Position numbers and translations under genes: made by a program. This document shows positions 16,462 through 26,187 of a DNA stretch of 64,000 nt, piece by piece; the stretch's first letter is position 1; each line of letters begins with the position of its first letter. Under the pieces are notes generated by a model. That model had not been told where the DNA came from. It saw nothing but the letters and a program-made list of their open reading frames with translations, and ran no database searches. This DNA is from Brevibacillus parabrevis. Its GTDB lineage: Bacteria; Bacillota; Bacilli; Brevibacillales; Brevibacillaceae. The stretch is from assembly GCF_003710905.1 (NCBI RefSeq), contig NZ_RHHV01000019.1, positions 1-64,000 on the forward strand. Direction: 5' to 3'.

Positions 16462-17464
16462 GGCCCCGCACCCCTGTATCCACCTGGTAAATGTTGCGGA
16501 CAATATCTTCTGTGCTCGTCTCCATGATTTTTACGTCGCTGACCTCGAACGTCGACATGACCGTTGACAGGACAAACGGCAGCATTTCCTGGCTCTGCGG
16601 CACTTTCACACTGATTGTATATTCGTTTACCTGGGAAATTTCGCACGGCATCTCGCCAAGCGTCTTGCGCAGCTCGTCGGCGGGTGTGCGCTTTTTCATC
16701 TGGAAAGACACCTCTGTGCCATTGCCCCACTTTTCCTTCAGGTCACTGAGCAGGCCGTCAAAAATCAGCTTGCCTTTGTCCATGACCAGCACCCGCTTAC
16801 AGAGCGCTTCAATATCGGAAACGTCGTGGGTCGTGAGCAGGATGGTCATGTTTTCCGTTTCGTTCAGATTGCGCAAAAACTCGCGAATTTTTTGCTTCAC
16901 CAAGACGTCCAGCCCGACTGTCGGCTCATCGAGGAACAACAGGCGCGGCTTGTGAATCAATGACGCCGCTACCTCGCAGCGCATCCGTTGACCCAGGCTC
17001 AGCTTGCGCACTGGCTGGCTGACAAACGGGTTGATTTCCAGCTCCTCGATCAAGCGGTCTAGCCACTTATCTCCCTCTGGCCCGTCGACTTTGTAGACGC
17101 TTTTCAGCAACCGGAACGACTCCATCGGCGACAAATCCCACCAGAGCTGCGAACGCTGTCCGAATACGACACCGATGGAGCGCACGTATTCCTCGCGCTG
17201 TTTGAACGGAACGTAGCCGTTGATGACGATCTCGCCCTCGCTTGGCGTCAAAATGCCCGTCAGCATTTTGATCGTCGTCGATTTCCCGGCGCCATTTTCC
17301 CCAATCAAGGCGAACATTTCCCCTTCTTCCACGGTAAAAGAAAGGTCATTCACTGCCTTGACGGTCTTATACTCGCGACTAAACAAATCACGAAAAGCAC
17401 CCCCGAGACCCGCTCTGGCCTGGTGGATGCGAAACTCCTTTTGCAGGTTCTTCACTTGAATCAT
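16454..17464 (-). CDS. ABC transporter ATP-binding protein
   Basis: A 336-residue ATPase of the NatA/DrrA-like exporter class. Walker A is GENGAGKSTTIK, the signature is LSLGQRMRCE, and Walker B is LLFLDEPTVGLD. A C-terminal extension of about 100 residues follows the nucleotide-binding domain. The Q-loop context FGQRSQLWWDLSP is typical of the group paired with DUF990-type permeases. ATG 17464 follows AAAGGATGG. It is the first gene of the operon. Confidence 0.93.
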   Translation of the reverse strand: MIQVKNLQKEFRIHQARAGLGGAFRDLFSREYKTVKAVNDLSFTVEEGEMFALIGENGAGKSTTIKMLTGILTPSEGEIVINGYVPFKQREEYVRSIGVVFGQRSQLWWDLSPMESFRLLKSVYKVDGPEGDKWLDRLIEELEINPFVSQPVRKLSLGQRMRCEVAASLIHKPRLLFLDEPTVGLDVLVKQKIREFLRNLNETENMTILLTTHDVSDIEALCKRVLVMDKGKLIFDGLLSDLKEKWGNGTEVSFQMKKRTPADELRKTLGEMPCEISQVNEYTISVKVPQSQEMLPFVLSTVMSTFEVSDVKIMETSTEDIVRNIYQVDTGVRGHA

Positions 17465-17612
17465 GGATAACCATCCTTTTTTTAGTGGAAAAACGCCTTG
17501 ACGTTTTTCATGCAAAGAGATGTGACCGCTTGCGGCTGGCAAAACGGTCATGAACAACTGTTAGTGTATATGAGCGCATGAAATTGTGCAAAAGGCAAAC
17601 TGTAACAAACTG

Positions 17613-18455
17613 TCAGCGCAAATTCACGACAATGCCCGTCTTGTCGTCCGACTTTTTGAAGCGGGCGTAGCGGATGCATTCGGGATCGTTGTTTTCCAGT
17701 GCGATCAGCTCATCCGTGTAACGTTGCAGCCCTTTGTGGACGATTGGCAATACCGTTTCTTCCCACCCCGGTCCTTTTCCGCCTGTTGGTCGTGGCATGA
17801 ACAGACCGTCTGTCGCCAAAACAAGCGCCTTCAATCCGATCCGATTGATCCGTCCATACTCTATGAAATCCGCACAAGCCGCATCTCCGTTCAAAACGCC
17901 ATATCCTCCTGATTCGTTCGCCTGATAGCGGTTATGAATCAGGATGTCCTTACATCGCTCGTGCAGCTCGGCTCGGGTAGACAGCCCCTCGCGAATCCCG
18001 TCTTCCCACCGGGCAATGGCGTTTTGCTCCAGCAGCGAAACTTGCGGAAACGTCAAAGGCCGCACCGTATCGTCTTCATAGACCGCAAAAATCATGCAAT
18101 CGCCAGTCTGGGCATACTCGATGTGCTGCTCTTTCACCCGAACGACTGCACATGCCGCTCCCCACAATGCTTCTTTTTGCTTCCAGTCAATCTCGCTCTC
18201 GCGCATCACTTCCCGCAGCTTTTCGTTGACAAACGTCAGGTAATCGGACAGCACAGCGTCAGGCGGCATGATTTCCAGCTTCCTTTTCACCAGCTCGGCT
18301 GCAATCGCTCCTCCTGTCTGCCCGAATCGGTTTTCGTACGGAACGAGCGACGAGACGCCGTCGATCACCGCGTACACCTGATCGGCTTGCGAGATCACAT
18401 AGGCGTCCTCATTGGTATTGCCGGTTCCTTTGATGGAGATGCACTCAAGTTTCAT
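17613..18455 (-). CDS. PP2C-like protein phosphatase
   Basis: A 280-residue protein with PP2C/SpoIIE-type landmarks: GNTNEDAYVI near the start, AVIDGVSS, TGDCMIFAV, LATDGLF, and a final SDDKTGIVV. The acidic residues in these motifs would bind two metal ions, so it is likely an active serine/threonine phosphatase. No sensor or membrane region is attached and the partner kinase is not nearby. It is transcribed alone, divergent from hemL. Confidence 0.82.
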   Translation of the reverse strand: MKLECISIKGTGNTNEDAYVISQADQVYAVIDGVSSLVPYENRFGQTGGAIAAELVKRKLEIMPPDAVLSDYLTFVNEKLREVMRESEIDWKQKEALWGAACAVVRVKEQHIEYAQTGDCMIFAVYEDDTVRPLTFPQVSLLEQNAIARWEDGIREGLSTRAELHERCKDILIHNRYQANESGGYGVLNGDAACADFIEYGRINRIGLKALVLATDGLFMPRPTGGKGPGWEETVLPIVHKGLQRYTDELIALENNDPECIRYARFKKSDDKTGIVVNLR

Positions 18456-18606
18456 GGTGGATTACCGCCTTTTACGTGAAGTGATTTGCTTGAAAATTGT
18501 ATCATTTTTCCTTTTCCCCAGCTATAGCTCCCCATCCATATCCAGGTGACTTTTGCTGTGTTAAGATAATGAAGGACTTTTTTGAAAAGAAAAGAGGGAA
18601 AATCGC

Positions 18607-19899
18607 ATGAAACGTGAACGATCCGCGCAACTGCACGAACAAGCCATGGATGTTATTCTCGGCGGGGTAAACAGCCCTTCCCGTTCTTTCAAGGCCGTAG
18701 GCGGGGGAGCGCCCGTTACGATGGAGCGTGCCCAGGGCGCGTATTTCTGGGACGTGGACGGCAATCGATATATTGACTACTTGGCGGCGTATGGCCCGAT
18801 TATTACCGGACATGCTCACCCGCACGTCACAAAAGCCATTACGGAAGCGGCGGCCAACGGAACGTTGTACGGTACGCCAACTCCTTGGGAAGTCACTTTT
18901 GCGAACATGATCCGCGAAGCGATTCCATCCATGGAGCGCATCCGCTTCAACAACTCCGGTACGGAATCTGTCATGACGTGCATTCGCGTGGCACGCGCCT
19001 ACACCGGACGCGTGAAAATCATCAAATTTGCGGGCTGCTACCACGGTCACTCCGATCTCGTGCTGGTTGCGGCAGGCTCCGGCCCTTCCACACTCGGCAT
19101 CCCTGACAGTGCGGGTATTCCGCAAAGCATCGCCAGCGAAGTGATCACGGTTCCATTCAATGACGTTGCAGCGTTCGCCGAAGCGATGAACAAATGGGGC
19201 AACGAAACGGCTTGCGTCCTGGTCGAACCAATCGTCGGCAACTTCGGTATCGTCACGCCGGAGCCAGGCTTTTTGGAGGAAGTGAACCGCATCACGCACG
19301 AGGCAGGCGCGCTCGTTGTGTACGACGAGGTCATCACCGCATTCCGCTTCTGCTACGGCGGTGCGCAAAACTTGCTGGGCGTAACGCCTGACCTGACCGC
19401 GCTCGGAAAAATCATCGGTGGCGGCTTGCCAATCGGAGCATATGGCGGACGCCGCGAGATTATGGAGCAAGTCGCGCCGCTCGGTCCTGCCTACCAAGCG
19501 GGCACAATGGCGGGCAATCCCGCATCGATCCGTGCCGGAATCGCATGCCTGGAAGTGCTGAAACAGCCTGGCGTGTACGATGAATTTGAGCGACTCGGCG
19601 CGCTGCTGGAAAAAGGCATCCGCGATGCAGCGAGCAAGCACGACGTCACCATCCAGCTCAACCGCGTCAAAGGGGCCATGGCTGTGTACTTTACAGACGA
19701 GCCTGTTCGCGATTACGATGCAGCGCAAAAAGCAGACGGCGAGCTGTTCGCCCGCATGTTCCGCCTTTTGCTGGATGAAGGCATTTGCCTCGCTCCTTCC
19801 AAGTACGAGGCGTGGTTCATCACCACCGCGCACACGGAAGATGACATCCGGCAAACAATCTCGGCTGTCGACCGCGCCTTCGCACAATTGAACGCGTAG
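18607..19899 (+). CDS. hemL: glutamate-1-semialdehyde 2,1-aminomutase
   Basis: A 430-residue PLP enzyme that converts glutamate-1-semialdehyde to 5-aminolevulinate in haem and cobalamin synthesis. RFNNSGTESVM and CYHGHSD bind PLP, VYDEVITAFRF holds the cofactor aspartate, and the Schiff-base lysine is in LGKIIGGGLPIGAYGG. GAGGGA precedes the ATG. A homologue (gsaB) lies in the same perR-bcp-ntdP region of B. subtilis, and it is usually a second copy outside the hem operon. Confidence 0.95.
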   Translation: MKRERSAQLHEQAMDVILGGVNSPSRSFKAVGGGAPVTMERAQGAYFWDVDGNRYIDYLAAYGPIITGHAHPHVTKAITEAAANGTLYGTPTPWEVTFANMIREAIPSMERIRFNNSGTESVMTCIRVARAYTGRVKIIKFAGCYHGHSDLVLVAAGSGPSTLGIPDSAGIPQSIASEVITVPFNDVAAFAEAMNKWGNETACVLVEPIVGNFGIVTPEPGFLEEVNRITHEAGALVVYDEVITAFRFCYGGAQNLLGVTPDLTALGKIIGGGLPIGAYGGRREIMEQVAPLGPAYQAGTMAGNPASIRAGIACLEVLKQPGVYDEFERLGALLEKGIRDAASKHDVTIQLNRVKGAMAVYFTDEPVRDYDAAQKADGELFARMFRLLLDEGICLAPSKYEAWFITTAHTEDDIRQTISAVDRAFAQLNA

Positions 19900-20015
19900 C
19901 GTAGCTTAGCTGCGTACGTGAGCCTGACGCCGAGACAAGCATTGCCAAGCCCGGTTTCCTGCCTTTTGGAGATACTAACGATTGCAGTGAGTATCATCGC
20001 GAGGAGGAGATCTAG

Positions 20016-20156
20016 GTGTCAAAAGGCGAAAAAACGTACCCGCAAGCTCCGGAAAAGACGCTGGATTCCAAAGAGAGCAGCAAAATGCTGGAGGTCGTCG
20101 GCTTCCAAAACCCGCGCAAAACCGAGCATCACAAAACGCAAAACCACGATCGGTAA
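20016..20156 (+). CDS. hypothetical 46-residue basic protein
   Basis: A short frame with a strong GAGGAGGAG before a GTG start encodes a very hydrophilic peptide (SKGEKTYPQAPEKTLDSK... to HHKTQNHDR). It has no hydrophobic segment and is lysine- and histidine-rich. A strong terminator follows 11 bases later, so it is probably a real small gene co-transcribed with hemL or from its own promoter. I do not recognise a family. Confidence 0.65.
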   Translation: MSKGEKTYPQAPEKTLDSKESSKMLEVVGFQNPRKTEHHKTQNHDR

Positions 20157-20167
20157 ACGGCGAAAAG

Positions 20168-20202
20168 ACAGACACATTCTTCACGGATGTGTCTGTTTTT
20201 TT
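20168..20202 (+). terminator. terminator after the 46-residue gene
   Basis: ACAGACACAT and ATGTGTCTGT pair perfectly around a 9-base loop, followed by seven T residues. Confidence 0.92.
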
Positions 20203-20406
20203 ATGTGAGGAAAAGCTGGCTTCACATGTAGCAAGAGTCAATCTGCACATATAAGCAGGTGGTGATATTGTCAAGAATGGTCAGAGATTGTACAATAAAA
20301 TTAATGAAACTGCCCTGACACTTATTCGTATACATGGATATGGGACAAAATGTGTAAGGAACTGCTATTGTGTTTCTTCATGCAGATAAAAAGGAGTGAT
20401 TGTTCA

Positions 20407-21087
20407 ATGTTTTTTCACCCGATGGATTTTCTGATACTCATTGCATTCGGACTGTCTCTCTGGGCTCAATTCCGAGTAAAAGGCACCTTCAACCGCTATG
20501 CCGAGGTCCCTACTTCTTCCGGTTTGACCGGGGCTGAAGCGGCGAGACGGATGCTCGATGCAAACGGTTTGACCAACGTTCCCGTCGAACATATTCCAGG
20601 TACGCTGACTGACCACTACGATCCGATGTCCCGTGTGGTTCGCCTGTCCGATCCTGTATACTTTGGCAACTCCATCGCTTCGCTGTCTGTTGCTTGTCAC
20701 GAAGTCGGCCATGCGATCCAGCATAAAGTTTCTTATCCGATGCTCGTAGCGCGCCACCGCATTTTCCCGGTTGTCAATCTCGTATCGGGTGTTGCGCCGC
20801 TTTTGTTGCTCGCCGGTTTCTTCTTCCATATGTCCGGTCTTTTGCTCCTGGGGATCATTTTCTTCTCCGGTGCCGTTGCCTTCCAGCTCATCACGTTGCC
20901 AGTCGAGTTCAACGCCAGCAGCCGTGCCAAAGAGCTGATGGTGCGAATGGGCTTTATCCGCAACGAAGAAGAACGCGGGGCAAGCAGAGTGCTCGGTGCT
21001 GCCGCCCTCACTTACGTCGCCGCCGCTCTGATCTCTGTACTCGAACTCGCGAAGTACATCATGATCTTCCGAAGCTCGGACGACTAA
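20407..21087 (+). CDS. yugP: YugP-like zinc membrane metalloprotease
   Basis: A 226-residue membrane protein with the zinc-protease motif CHEVGHAIQHK (the two histidines bind zinc, the glutamate is catalytic). Hydrophobic segments lie at the N-terminus, at about 120-160 and at the C-terminus. Length and sequence match the YugP/Zn_peptidase_2 family. ATG 20407 is 9 bases after AAGGAGTG. The physiological substrate is unknown. Confidence 0.92.
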   Translation: MFFHPMDFLILIAFGLSLWAQFRVKGTFNRYAEVPTSSGLTGAEAARRMLDANGLTNVPVEHIPGTLTDHYDPMSRVVRLSDPVYFGNSIASLSVACHEVGHAIQHKVSYPMLVARHRIFPVVNLVSGVAPLLLLAGFFFHMSGLLLLGIIFFSGAVAFQLITLPVEFNASSRAKELMVRMGFIRNEEERGASRVLGAAALTYVAAALISVLELAKYIMIFRSSDD

Positions 21088-21210
21088 TCGCATCGCTTTT
21101 GACAAAGCCAAAACCAATACAAGCTTAGTACAAGGTACAGTCTCTTCCCTACCGGGAGACTGTACCTTTTTGCGTAGACTTACGATACAATGGGACGGGA
21201 GGTTTTGCAC

Positions 21211-22044
21211 ATGCGCATCGGGATTATCGGATTAGGAAGTATGGGGCAAATGCTGGTGAAGTCTTTTTGCAAAAGCGCAGTGATTTCCCCTGAACACATC
21301 GTCGTTTTCAACCGCACGCGGGCAAAAGCGGACGCGCTGCAAGCCCGTTTTGGAGTAGCTGTCGCGGATAGCGCCCAAGCGATTTGCGAGCAGGCCAGCC
21401 TGATTTTCATCTGTACGAAGCCGCTGGACATCCTGCCTGTTCTGGAAAAGCTGACGATTCCTCGCGAGAAGCACATCGTCTCTGTCGCTGCCGGAGTCAG
21501 CATCTCCGACCTGGAGAGCGTTCATGCCGGGCCAGTCAGCAAAGTGATTCCTACCGTGACGTCATCCGAGCTGCACGGCGTTTCGTTGTATACGGCAAGC
21601 GACAGGGTGAGTTCAGAGGAACGAAGCCGCTTGTTCACCCTGCTGTCCGCAATCGGCGAAGTGCAGGAAGTGACAGAGACGAATATCGAAACAGCCACAA
21701 TTTTGAGCAGCAGCGCACCCGGACTGATAGCCGGGATACTCGATTCGTTTGCACAAGCAGCGGTCCGCAAGACGCCGGAGCTTGATATTGCGACAGCCAG
21801 AACCATTCTCGTGGAAACGATGCTCGGCACCGCTTTGCTTTTGAAAAACGAACAGCTTGGCTTCGACCAGCTAATCGAGCGCGTTGCGACAAAAGGCGGA
21901 ATCACCGAAGAAGGGCTGCGCGTGCTCGCCAAAACATTGCCGGGCGGCTTCGACGAGCTGTTTGCCATGACCGAATCGAAACACGCTGCCTTGAAAGAGC
22001 TTGTGCAAAAGCAGGTCGGAAAACAAATGGATGAAAAGGAGTAA
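21211..22044 (+). CDS. comER: ComER-like pyrroline-5-carboxylate reductase family protein
   Basis: A 277-residue Rossmann protein of the ProC family (MRIGIIGLGSMGQML at the N-terminus). The usual proline-site sequence is altered: SSSAPGLIAG replaces SGSGPAY, and ATKGGITEEGLRVL replaces the TSPGGTT block. The last change matches the divergent B. subtilis ComER, so catalytic activity as a proline enzyme is uncertain. ATG 21211 is 8 bases after GGGAGG. It is followed 6 bases later by a second Rossmann dehydrogenase, so the two are co-expressed. Confidence 0.75.
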   Translation: MRIGIIGLGSMGQMLVKSFCKSAVISPEHIVVFNRTRAKADALQARFGVAVADSAQAICEQASLIFICTKPLDILPVLEKLTIPREKHIVSVAAGVSISDLESVHAGPVSKVIPTVTSSELHGVSLYTASDRVSSEERSRLFTLLSAIGEVQEVTETNIETATILSSSAPGLIAGILDSFAQAAVRKTPELDIATARTILVETMLGTALLLKNEQLGFDQLIERVATKGGITEEGLRVLAKTLPGGFDELFAMTESKHAALKELVQKQVGKQMDEKE

Positions 22045-22050
22045 TCAGAC

Positions 22051-22917
22051 ATGATCATAGGTTGGATTGGCTTGGGCAACATGGGCGTACCGATGGCAAG
22101 CAACTTGCTGTCCACAGGCTACGCTGTCCGCGTCTGGAACCGCTCACCCGAAAAAGCGGCTCCGCTCGTTGCGCTCGGCGCGAAGCAAACCGAATCACTC
22201 GCGCAACTGGTCGATGAATGCGATGTGTTGTTCACCATGGTAAGTGATGACGAGGCTGTGAAAGCCATTTATACAGGAACAGACGGCTTGCTATCTGCCC
22301 GCGTTTCCGGCAAGCTCGCGATCGACATGAGCACGATTGCACCAGAGACTTCCCGCTTTTTGGCGGAGCAAAGCAAAAAAGCCGGACTGCGTTTTCTCGA
22401 CGCTCCCGTCTCTGGCAGTGTCGGTCCGGCGAAGGAAGCGCAACTGGTCATCATGGTCGGCGGCGAGAAAGCGGATTATGACGTAGCGAAGCCGATGCTG
22501 GACAAGCTCGGCAAAGCAGCTGTTTACCTCGGGTCGCATGGAGCGGGAACGTCTGCCAAGCTGGCGATCAACCTGCTGCTCGGCATCACGGTACAAGGAG
22601 TAGCGGAAACGTTGCTGTTCGCCCGCTCGCTTGGCATCGACACCGAGCAAATGCTGGAGATTATCTCGCAAAGCGCAGTAGAAACCCCGCTGATTCGCGG
22701 CAAAGCTGCCTCGATTCTCGCAGACGACTTCCCTGCCGCTTTTGCCTTGAAGCATATGGCAAAAGATTTGCGGCTTGCCCGCGAGGCTGGCGTAGCTACT
22801 CCTTTGGCGGAATCCGCGCAGGCCACCTATCGCCACGCCCTGGAGGAAGGGTTGGGCGAACTCGATTTGATGGCGATTTTGCGCCATCTGAAGGGCGCGA
22901 CTCCGACCAGCAAATAG
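22051..22917 (+). CDS. NAD(P)-dependent beta-hydroxyacid dehydrogenase
   Basis: A 288-residue member of the 3-hydroxyisobutyrate/tartronate-semialdehyde reductase family. Cofactor motif IGWIGLGNMGVPMA is at the N-terminus, FLDAPVSGSVGPAKEAQL is the substrate site, and the catalytic lysine is in GTSAKLAINLLLG. AAAAGGAG precedes the ATG, 6 bases after the comER-like gene. The exact hydroxyacid is not known; many such proteins act on glyoxylate or succinic semialdehyde. Confidence 0.88.
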   Translation: MIIGWIGLGNMGVPMASNLLSTGYAVRVWNRSPEKAAPLVALGAKQTESLAQLVDECDVLFTMVSDDEAVKAIYTGTDGLLSARVSGKLAIDMSTIAPETSRFLAEQSKKAGLRFLDAPVSGSVGPAKEAQLVIMVGGEKADYDVAKPMLDKLGKAAVYLGSHGAGTSAKLAINLLLGITVQGVAETLLFARSLGIDTEQMLEIISQSAVETPLIRGKAASILADDFPAAFALKHMAKDLRLAREAGVATPLAESAQATYRHALEEGLGELDLMAILRHLKGATPTSK

Positions 22918-22933
22918 CTTTTTAAAAAGCAAA

Positions 22934-22960
22934 AGAAACCTCACCATGTGTGGGGTTTCT
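22934..22960. terminator. terminator after the dehydrogenase gene
   Basis: AGAAACC (22934-22940) pairs with GGTTTCT (22954-22960), with a partly paired interior. The T tail is short, so this is a moderate call. Confidence 0.55.
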
Positions 22961-22999
22961 CGACAATCTGGGACCGGATTTCCGGTCTTTTTTTCTGCC

Positions 23000-23545
23000 T
23001 TATTGCTGCGATTTCAGCCACGCATTGAGCTGCTTAGCCGAAGCCACAGCCTGCACATCCGCGAGAATATCCCCCGGCTTGTTGCCCTCGCCAATGATGT
23101 AGCCCGCATACGGCATTCCCACAAAAGAAAAGACGTACTGAAACTGCTGGATCAGCGGCAGCCCTTTGATCCTCGGCTGGTCGCCGCCCGTCGTGATGAC
23201 ATAAGCCTGTTTGCGCCCGAGCGATTCCTTGAAGGCGTAACGTTTGTCCCGCAGGCTTTGCGACCAGCGATCCACGTAATTTTTCATGTAGCCGGACATG
23301 CCGTACCAGTAGATCGGGGTGGAAAAGATCAAAAAATCGTGGGCCAAAACGGCTTCCGTCACTTCGTCGTAATCATCTGCTACCGCCGTGAAGCCACCTT
23401 CCACATGCCGCTGATCGTGGATCGGCAAAATGTTTTTCTCCCGCAGGTGAATGCTTGTGTGCGGGATTCCTTCCAGCGCGATATTCGTCAGCTGCTCGGT
23501 ATTGCCACCCTCTCTTGAGCTACCATGCAAAACGAGAATGTTCAT
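23000..23545 (-). CDS. NADPH-dependent FMN reductase / flavodoxin-fold oxidoreductase
   Basis: A 181-residue flavodoxin-fold protein. The N-terminal LVLHGSSREGGNTEQLT is the FMN phosphate loop, and IFSTPIYWYGMSGYMKNYVDR is the conserved flavin-ring segment of the FMN_red/NAD(P)H-oxidoreductase family. No conserved zinc or iron motif is seen. ATG 23545 follows AGGAGTGGAG. It is a single gene that may act in quinone or metal-ion reduction; the substrate is unknown. Confidence 0.85.
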   Translation of the reverse strand: MNILVLHGSSREGGNTEQLTNIALEGIPHTSIHLREKNILPIHDQRHVEGGFTAVADDYDEVTEAVLAHDFLIFSTPIYWYGMSGYMKNYVDRWSQSLRDKRYAFKESLGRKQAYVITTGGDQPRIKGLPLIQQFQYVFSFVGMPYAGYIIGEGNKPGDILADVQAVASAKQLNAWLKSQQ

Positions 23546-23586
23546 GCGGCTCACTCCACTCCTAGTTTTCTTACCTGTCATTGTAT

Positions 23587-23617
23587 CAAAAAACCCTCCG
23601 GCAATCGCCAGAGGGTT
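23587..23617 (-). terminator. terminator after the MFS gene
   Basis: AACCCTCTGGC and GCCGGAGGGTT pair around a 4-base loop, followed by a T run on the minus strand. Confidence 0.88.
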
Positions 23618-23624
23618 GCATGTT

Positions 23625-24851
23625 TTAGACAGTTTGCTTGCGCGCACTTGCGAGTTGCTTTTGCCGCAAACGCCAAACGAAAAAGGCTGCGCCTGCCAAA
23701 AGCACTGCGGAGAGCAAATAAACCGCTCTCGGGCCAAGCGACTGCGCCAGCGCCCCCATCAACAGCGAGGAAAGTCCAAACACCAGCGCATCGATGGTCC
23801 CTTTTGCTGACAGAACGTACGGCAGCATCGGCGTCTCTGTCTCCTGCTGCAAAATTGTCTGCTTGCTCACCAGGGCTATCTCCAAAAACGGCCCCAGCGC
23901 AAAGGAAAAGAGCAAGGCAGCCAGCGGATACGTCGTACTGCCAAACAGCAAGGTCATCGCAGCAGCCCCGCCAACACCTGCCAGCAGCCAGCGATACAGC
24001 TGGCGATTCATCTTGTCGGCGTACTTCAGCAGCAGCGTGCCCCCCAAAATGGAGCCGAGCAGGTAGCCTGCATTGATGTAGCCCCACCACTCTTCTCCTC
24101 GGCCCAACGCTTCCAGCGCGTACGGCAACAAAATAGCCGCAATCCAGACCGCTCCCGAGACGCCCATGACGACATCCAGTGCGACGAGCTGCCGCAAGAG
24201 CGGCACATCGCGAATCGCTTTCCAGCCTGTCAGCCAATTTTCCTGCGGCGGCTCGACAACCGTCATGTCTGGATCAGCTTTTTCCGGCTTGACCGCGAGC
24301 ATTGCCAAAGATGCCAACACATAAGCCGCTACCGTTCCCCACAAAACCGCACTTGCTCCGAGGAACGCCATGAGCAGTCCACCCGCTGCCCAGCCGGCAA
24401 AATGAACCGTCTGATCGGAAGTCGCAAGCAAGCCGTTCGCCCTGATCAGCTGCTCGCGTTCCACAAGCTGCGGCACCAACGCATTGCGTGCGGGATTGGC
24501 CCAGCCATCCATAAAGGCAATCAGCCCGCCCAATCCGAACAGCAGCCAGATCGCCTGACCGTTGGTGCCTGCTGTCCTGTCGACAAGCACAGCCGCTGCC
24601 GCAAGCAAGCACGTCTTCAGCGCTTGCGACAGCACCAGCATGGACGGAAGCGACAGTCTGCGAAAAAGCAACGGCGCTGTCAAGCCGCTGACCGATTGCG
24701 CCGACAAAATGACCACCGGAACAAACGCCGTGTACATGACAGAACCGGATACGGCGTAAATGACCGAAATGAACGCCACAATATAAAAAACATCCCCCAG
24801 ATTGGCCAATGTCTGACCCGCCCAGAGGAATAGAAAACGTCTATGCCACAC
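23625..24851 (-). CDS. MFS transporter (EntS/MFS_3-like)
   Basis: A 408-residue transporter with about 12 membrane segments. The FLFLWAGQTLANLGD start and LFGLGGLIAFMDGWANPARNALVP block are typical of the MFS_3 group that includes enterobactin exporters and macrolide pumps. A GTG at 24851 is 9 bases after AGGAGG; a TTG three codons upstream abuts the binding site and is unlikely. Cargo is unknown. It does not overlap the next MFS gene upstream. Confidence 0.87.
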   Translation of the reverse strand: MWHRRFLFLWAGQTLANLGDVFYIVAFISVIYAVSGSVMYTAFVPVVILSAQSVSGLTAPLLFRRLSLPSMLVLSQALKTCLLAAAAVLVDRTAGTNGQAIWLLFGLGGLIAFMDGWANPARNALVPQLVEREQLIRANGLLATSDQTVHFAGWAAGGLLMAFLGASAVLWGTVAAYVLASLAMLAVKPEKADPDMTVVEPPQENWLTGWKAIRDVPLLRQLVALDVVMGVSGAVWIAAILLPYALEALGRGEEWWGYINAGYLLGSILGGTLLLKYADKMNRQLYRWLLAGVGGAAAMTLLFGSTTYPLAALLFSFALGPFLEIALVSKQTILQQETETPMLPYVLSAKGTIDALVFGLSSLLMGALAQSLGPRAVYLLSAVLLAGAAFFVWRLRQKQLASARKQTV

Positions 24852-24966
24852 GATGCACAACCTCCTGTCGGTTCAGGACATATTTCCATCGCCCTGACGG
24901 AATATGCGATTATTCCTGCCGACCGATCATCACAATGGAGGTGCACCTCTTTTCATCCAATATGTT

Positions 24967-26187
24967 TTAGTCTATTCCAGAATCTGTAGATTGTACAGTT
25001 TTGTTGCGGAAAAAGCTGTAGTACACCCAGCCTGCATTGATGAACAAAAAAGCACTCGTCATAAAAAACACGCCGTTGATGCTTACGTAGCCAGCCATAA
25101 AACCGCCGATCATCGGCCCGAGCATGCTTCCGATGCTGACGAAGCTGTTGTTGTAACCGTAGACGCGACTGACCATATGAGATGGCGTGGCCCGCCGCAA
25201 AAGCGCATTGACTGACGGGAGCAAGCCTCCCAGCGACAAACCGAGCAAAAACCTTAGCACGACCAGTTGCCACACGGTCCAGACAAGCCCCTGCGGAATA
25301 AACAGGATCGCTGCTCCAAGCAAGGCGAACAGCAGCACCTTTTGCGAGCCAAAGCGATCACCCAAGCGCCCGAGCTGCGGAGAAGCAAACACATTGGCAA
25401 TCCCCATCGCCGCCTGGACGATTCCGGCCCACAGCGCGACTTTTGCTCCTTCTGATTGGACCAACTGCGATATGTAGATCGGCAATACAGGCACGATGCT
25501 GAACAAGGCAAACTGGATCATCACGGTTACAAAAAAGAGCGCCGGCAGCTCTTTGGACGAAAAGATCATTTGAAAATCTTCCTTCAGGCTGGACCGGTCC
25601 TTTTTTTCAGGTGGAACGAAGCTCTCTTTTACCGTAAACGTAATGACCAAAGTCGCCAGCAACAGCAGACTGCCTGTAATCAGGAAGATCATGCGAAAGC
25701 CGATTTGATTCGCCAGCACTCCGCCAAAAAGCGGTCCCATAATCGTCCCTGCCGTGATAAACGATTGCAAAAGCCCTTGCGCCCAGCCGATGCGCTCTTT
25801 CGGAACGGAAGAGGCAACCAGCGCCGTACTGGCCGGGATGATTCCTCCCACCAGTCCGTTGATCAGCCGCAGCGCCAACAGTTGCCACAAACTGCCTGCA
25901 AAGCCTGTCAACGCTACCGTGATCGACATGAAGTAGCCGGATCGCAAAATCATGATCTTGCGTCCGTGCTTGTCAGCCAAGTTCCCCCAAATGGGAGAAA
26001 CGAGTCCGGCGGTCAAAAAATTGGCCCCGAAAATAATTCCCGCCCATGCTGTCACCTGATGCGGATCGTCAATTCCGAAATCTTGCTGAATGTACAGCGG
26101 CAAAAAAGGCATGATCATACTCATCGCCACCATGACGACAAACAGCGATCCGCATAACACGTATAGATTGCGGCGCCATATTTCCAT
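24967..26187 (-). CDS. MFS multidrug efflux transporter (DHA1 type)
   Basis: A 406-residue, 12-segment drug:proton antiporter. Motif A is GNLADKHGRKIM in the first cytosolic loop, repeated as GRLGDRFGSQKV between the halves. It resembles MdtG/TetA-type pumps. Its ATG overlaps the stop of the ABC transporter gene (TGATG), so the two are translationally coupled and likely handle related toxic compounds. Substrates cannot be inferred. Confidence 0.9.
   Translation of the reverse strand: MEIWRRNLYVLCGSLFVVMVAMSMIMPFLPLYIQQDFGIDDPHQVTAWAGIIFGANFLTAGLVSPIWGNLADKHGRKIMILRSGYFMSITVALTGFAGSLWQLLALRLINGLVGGIIPASTALVASSVPKERIGWAQGLLQSFITAGTIMGPLFGGVLANQIGFRMIFLITGSLLLLATLVITFTVKESFVPPEKKDRSSLKEDFQMIFSSKELPALFFVTVMIQFALFSIVPVLPIYISQLVQSEGAKVALWAGIVQAAMGIANVFASPQLGRLGDRFGSQKVLLFALLGAAILFIPQGLVWTVWQLVVLRFLLGLSLGGLLPSVNALLRRATPSHMVSRVYGYNNSFVSIGSMLGPMIGGFMAGYVSINGVFFMTSAFLFINAGWVYYSFFRNKTVQSTDSGID

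Noticed and set aside
23625..26187. The two MFS genes as a duplicated pair
   Set aside because: They belong to different MFS subgroups and share only general topology.
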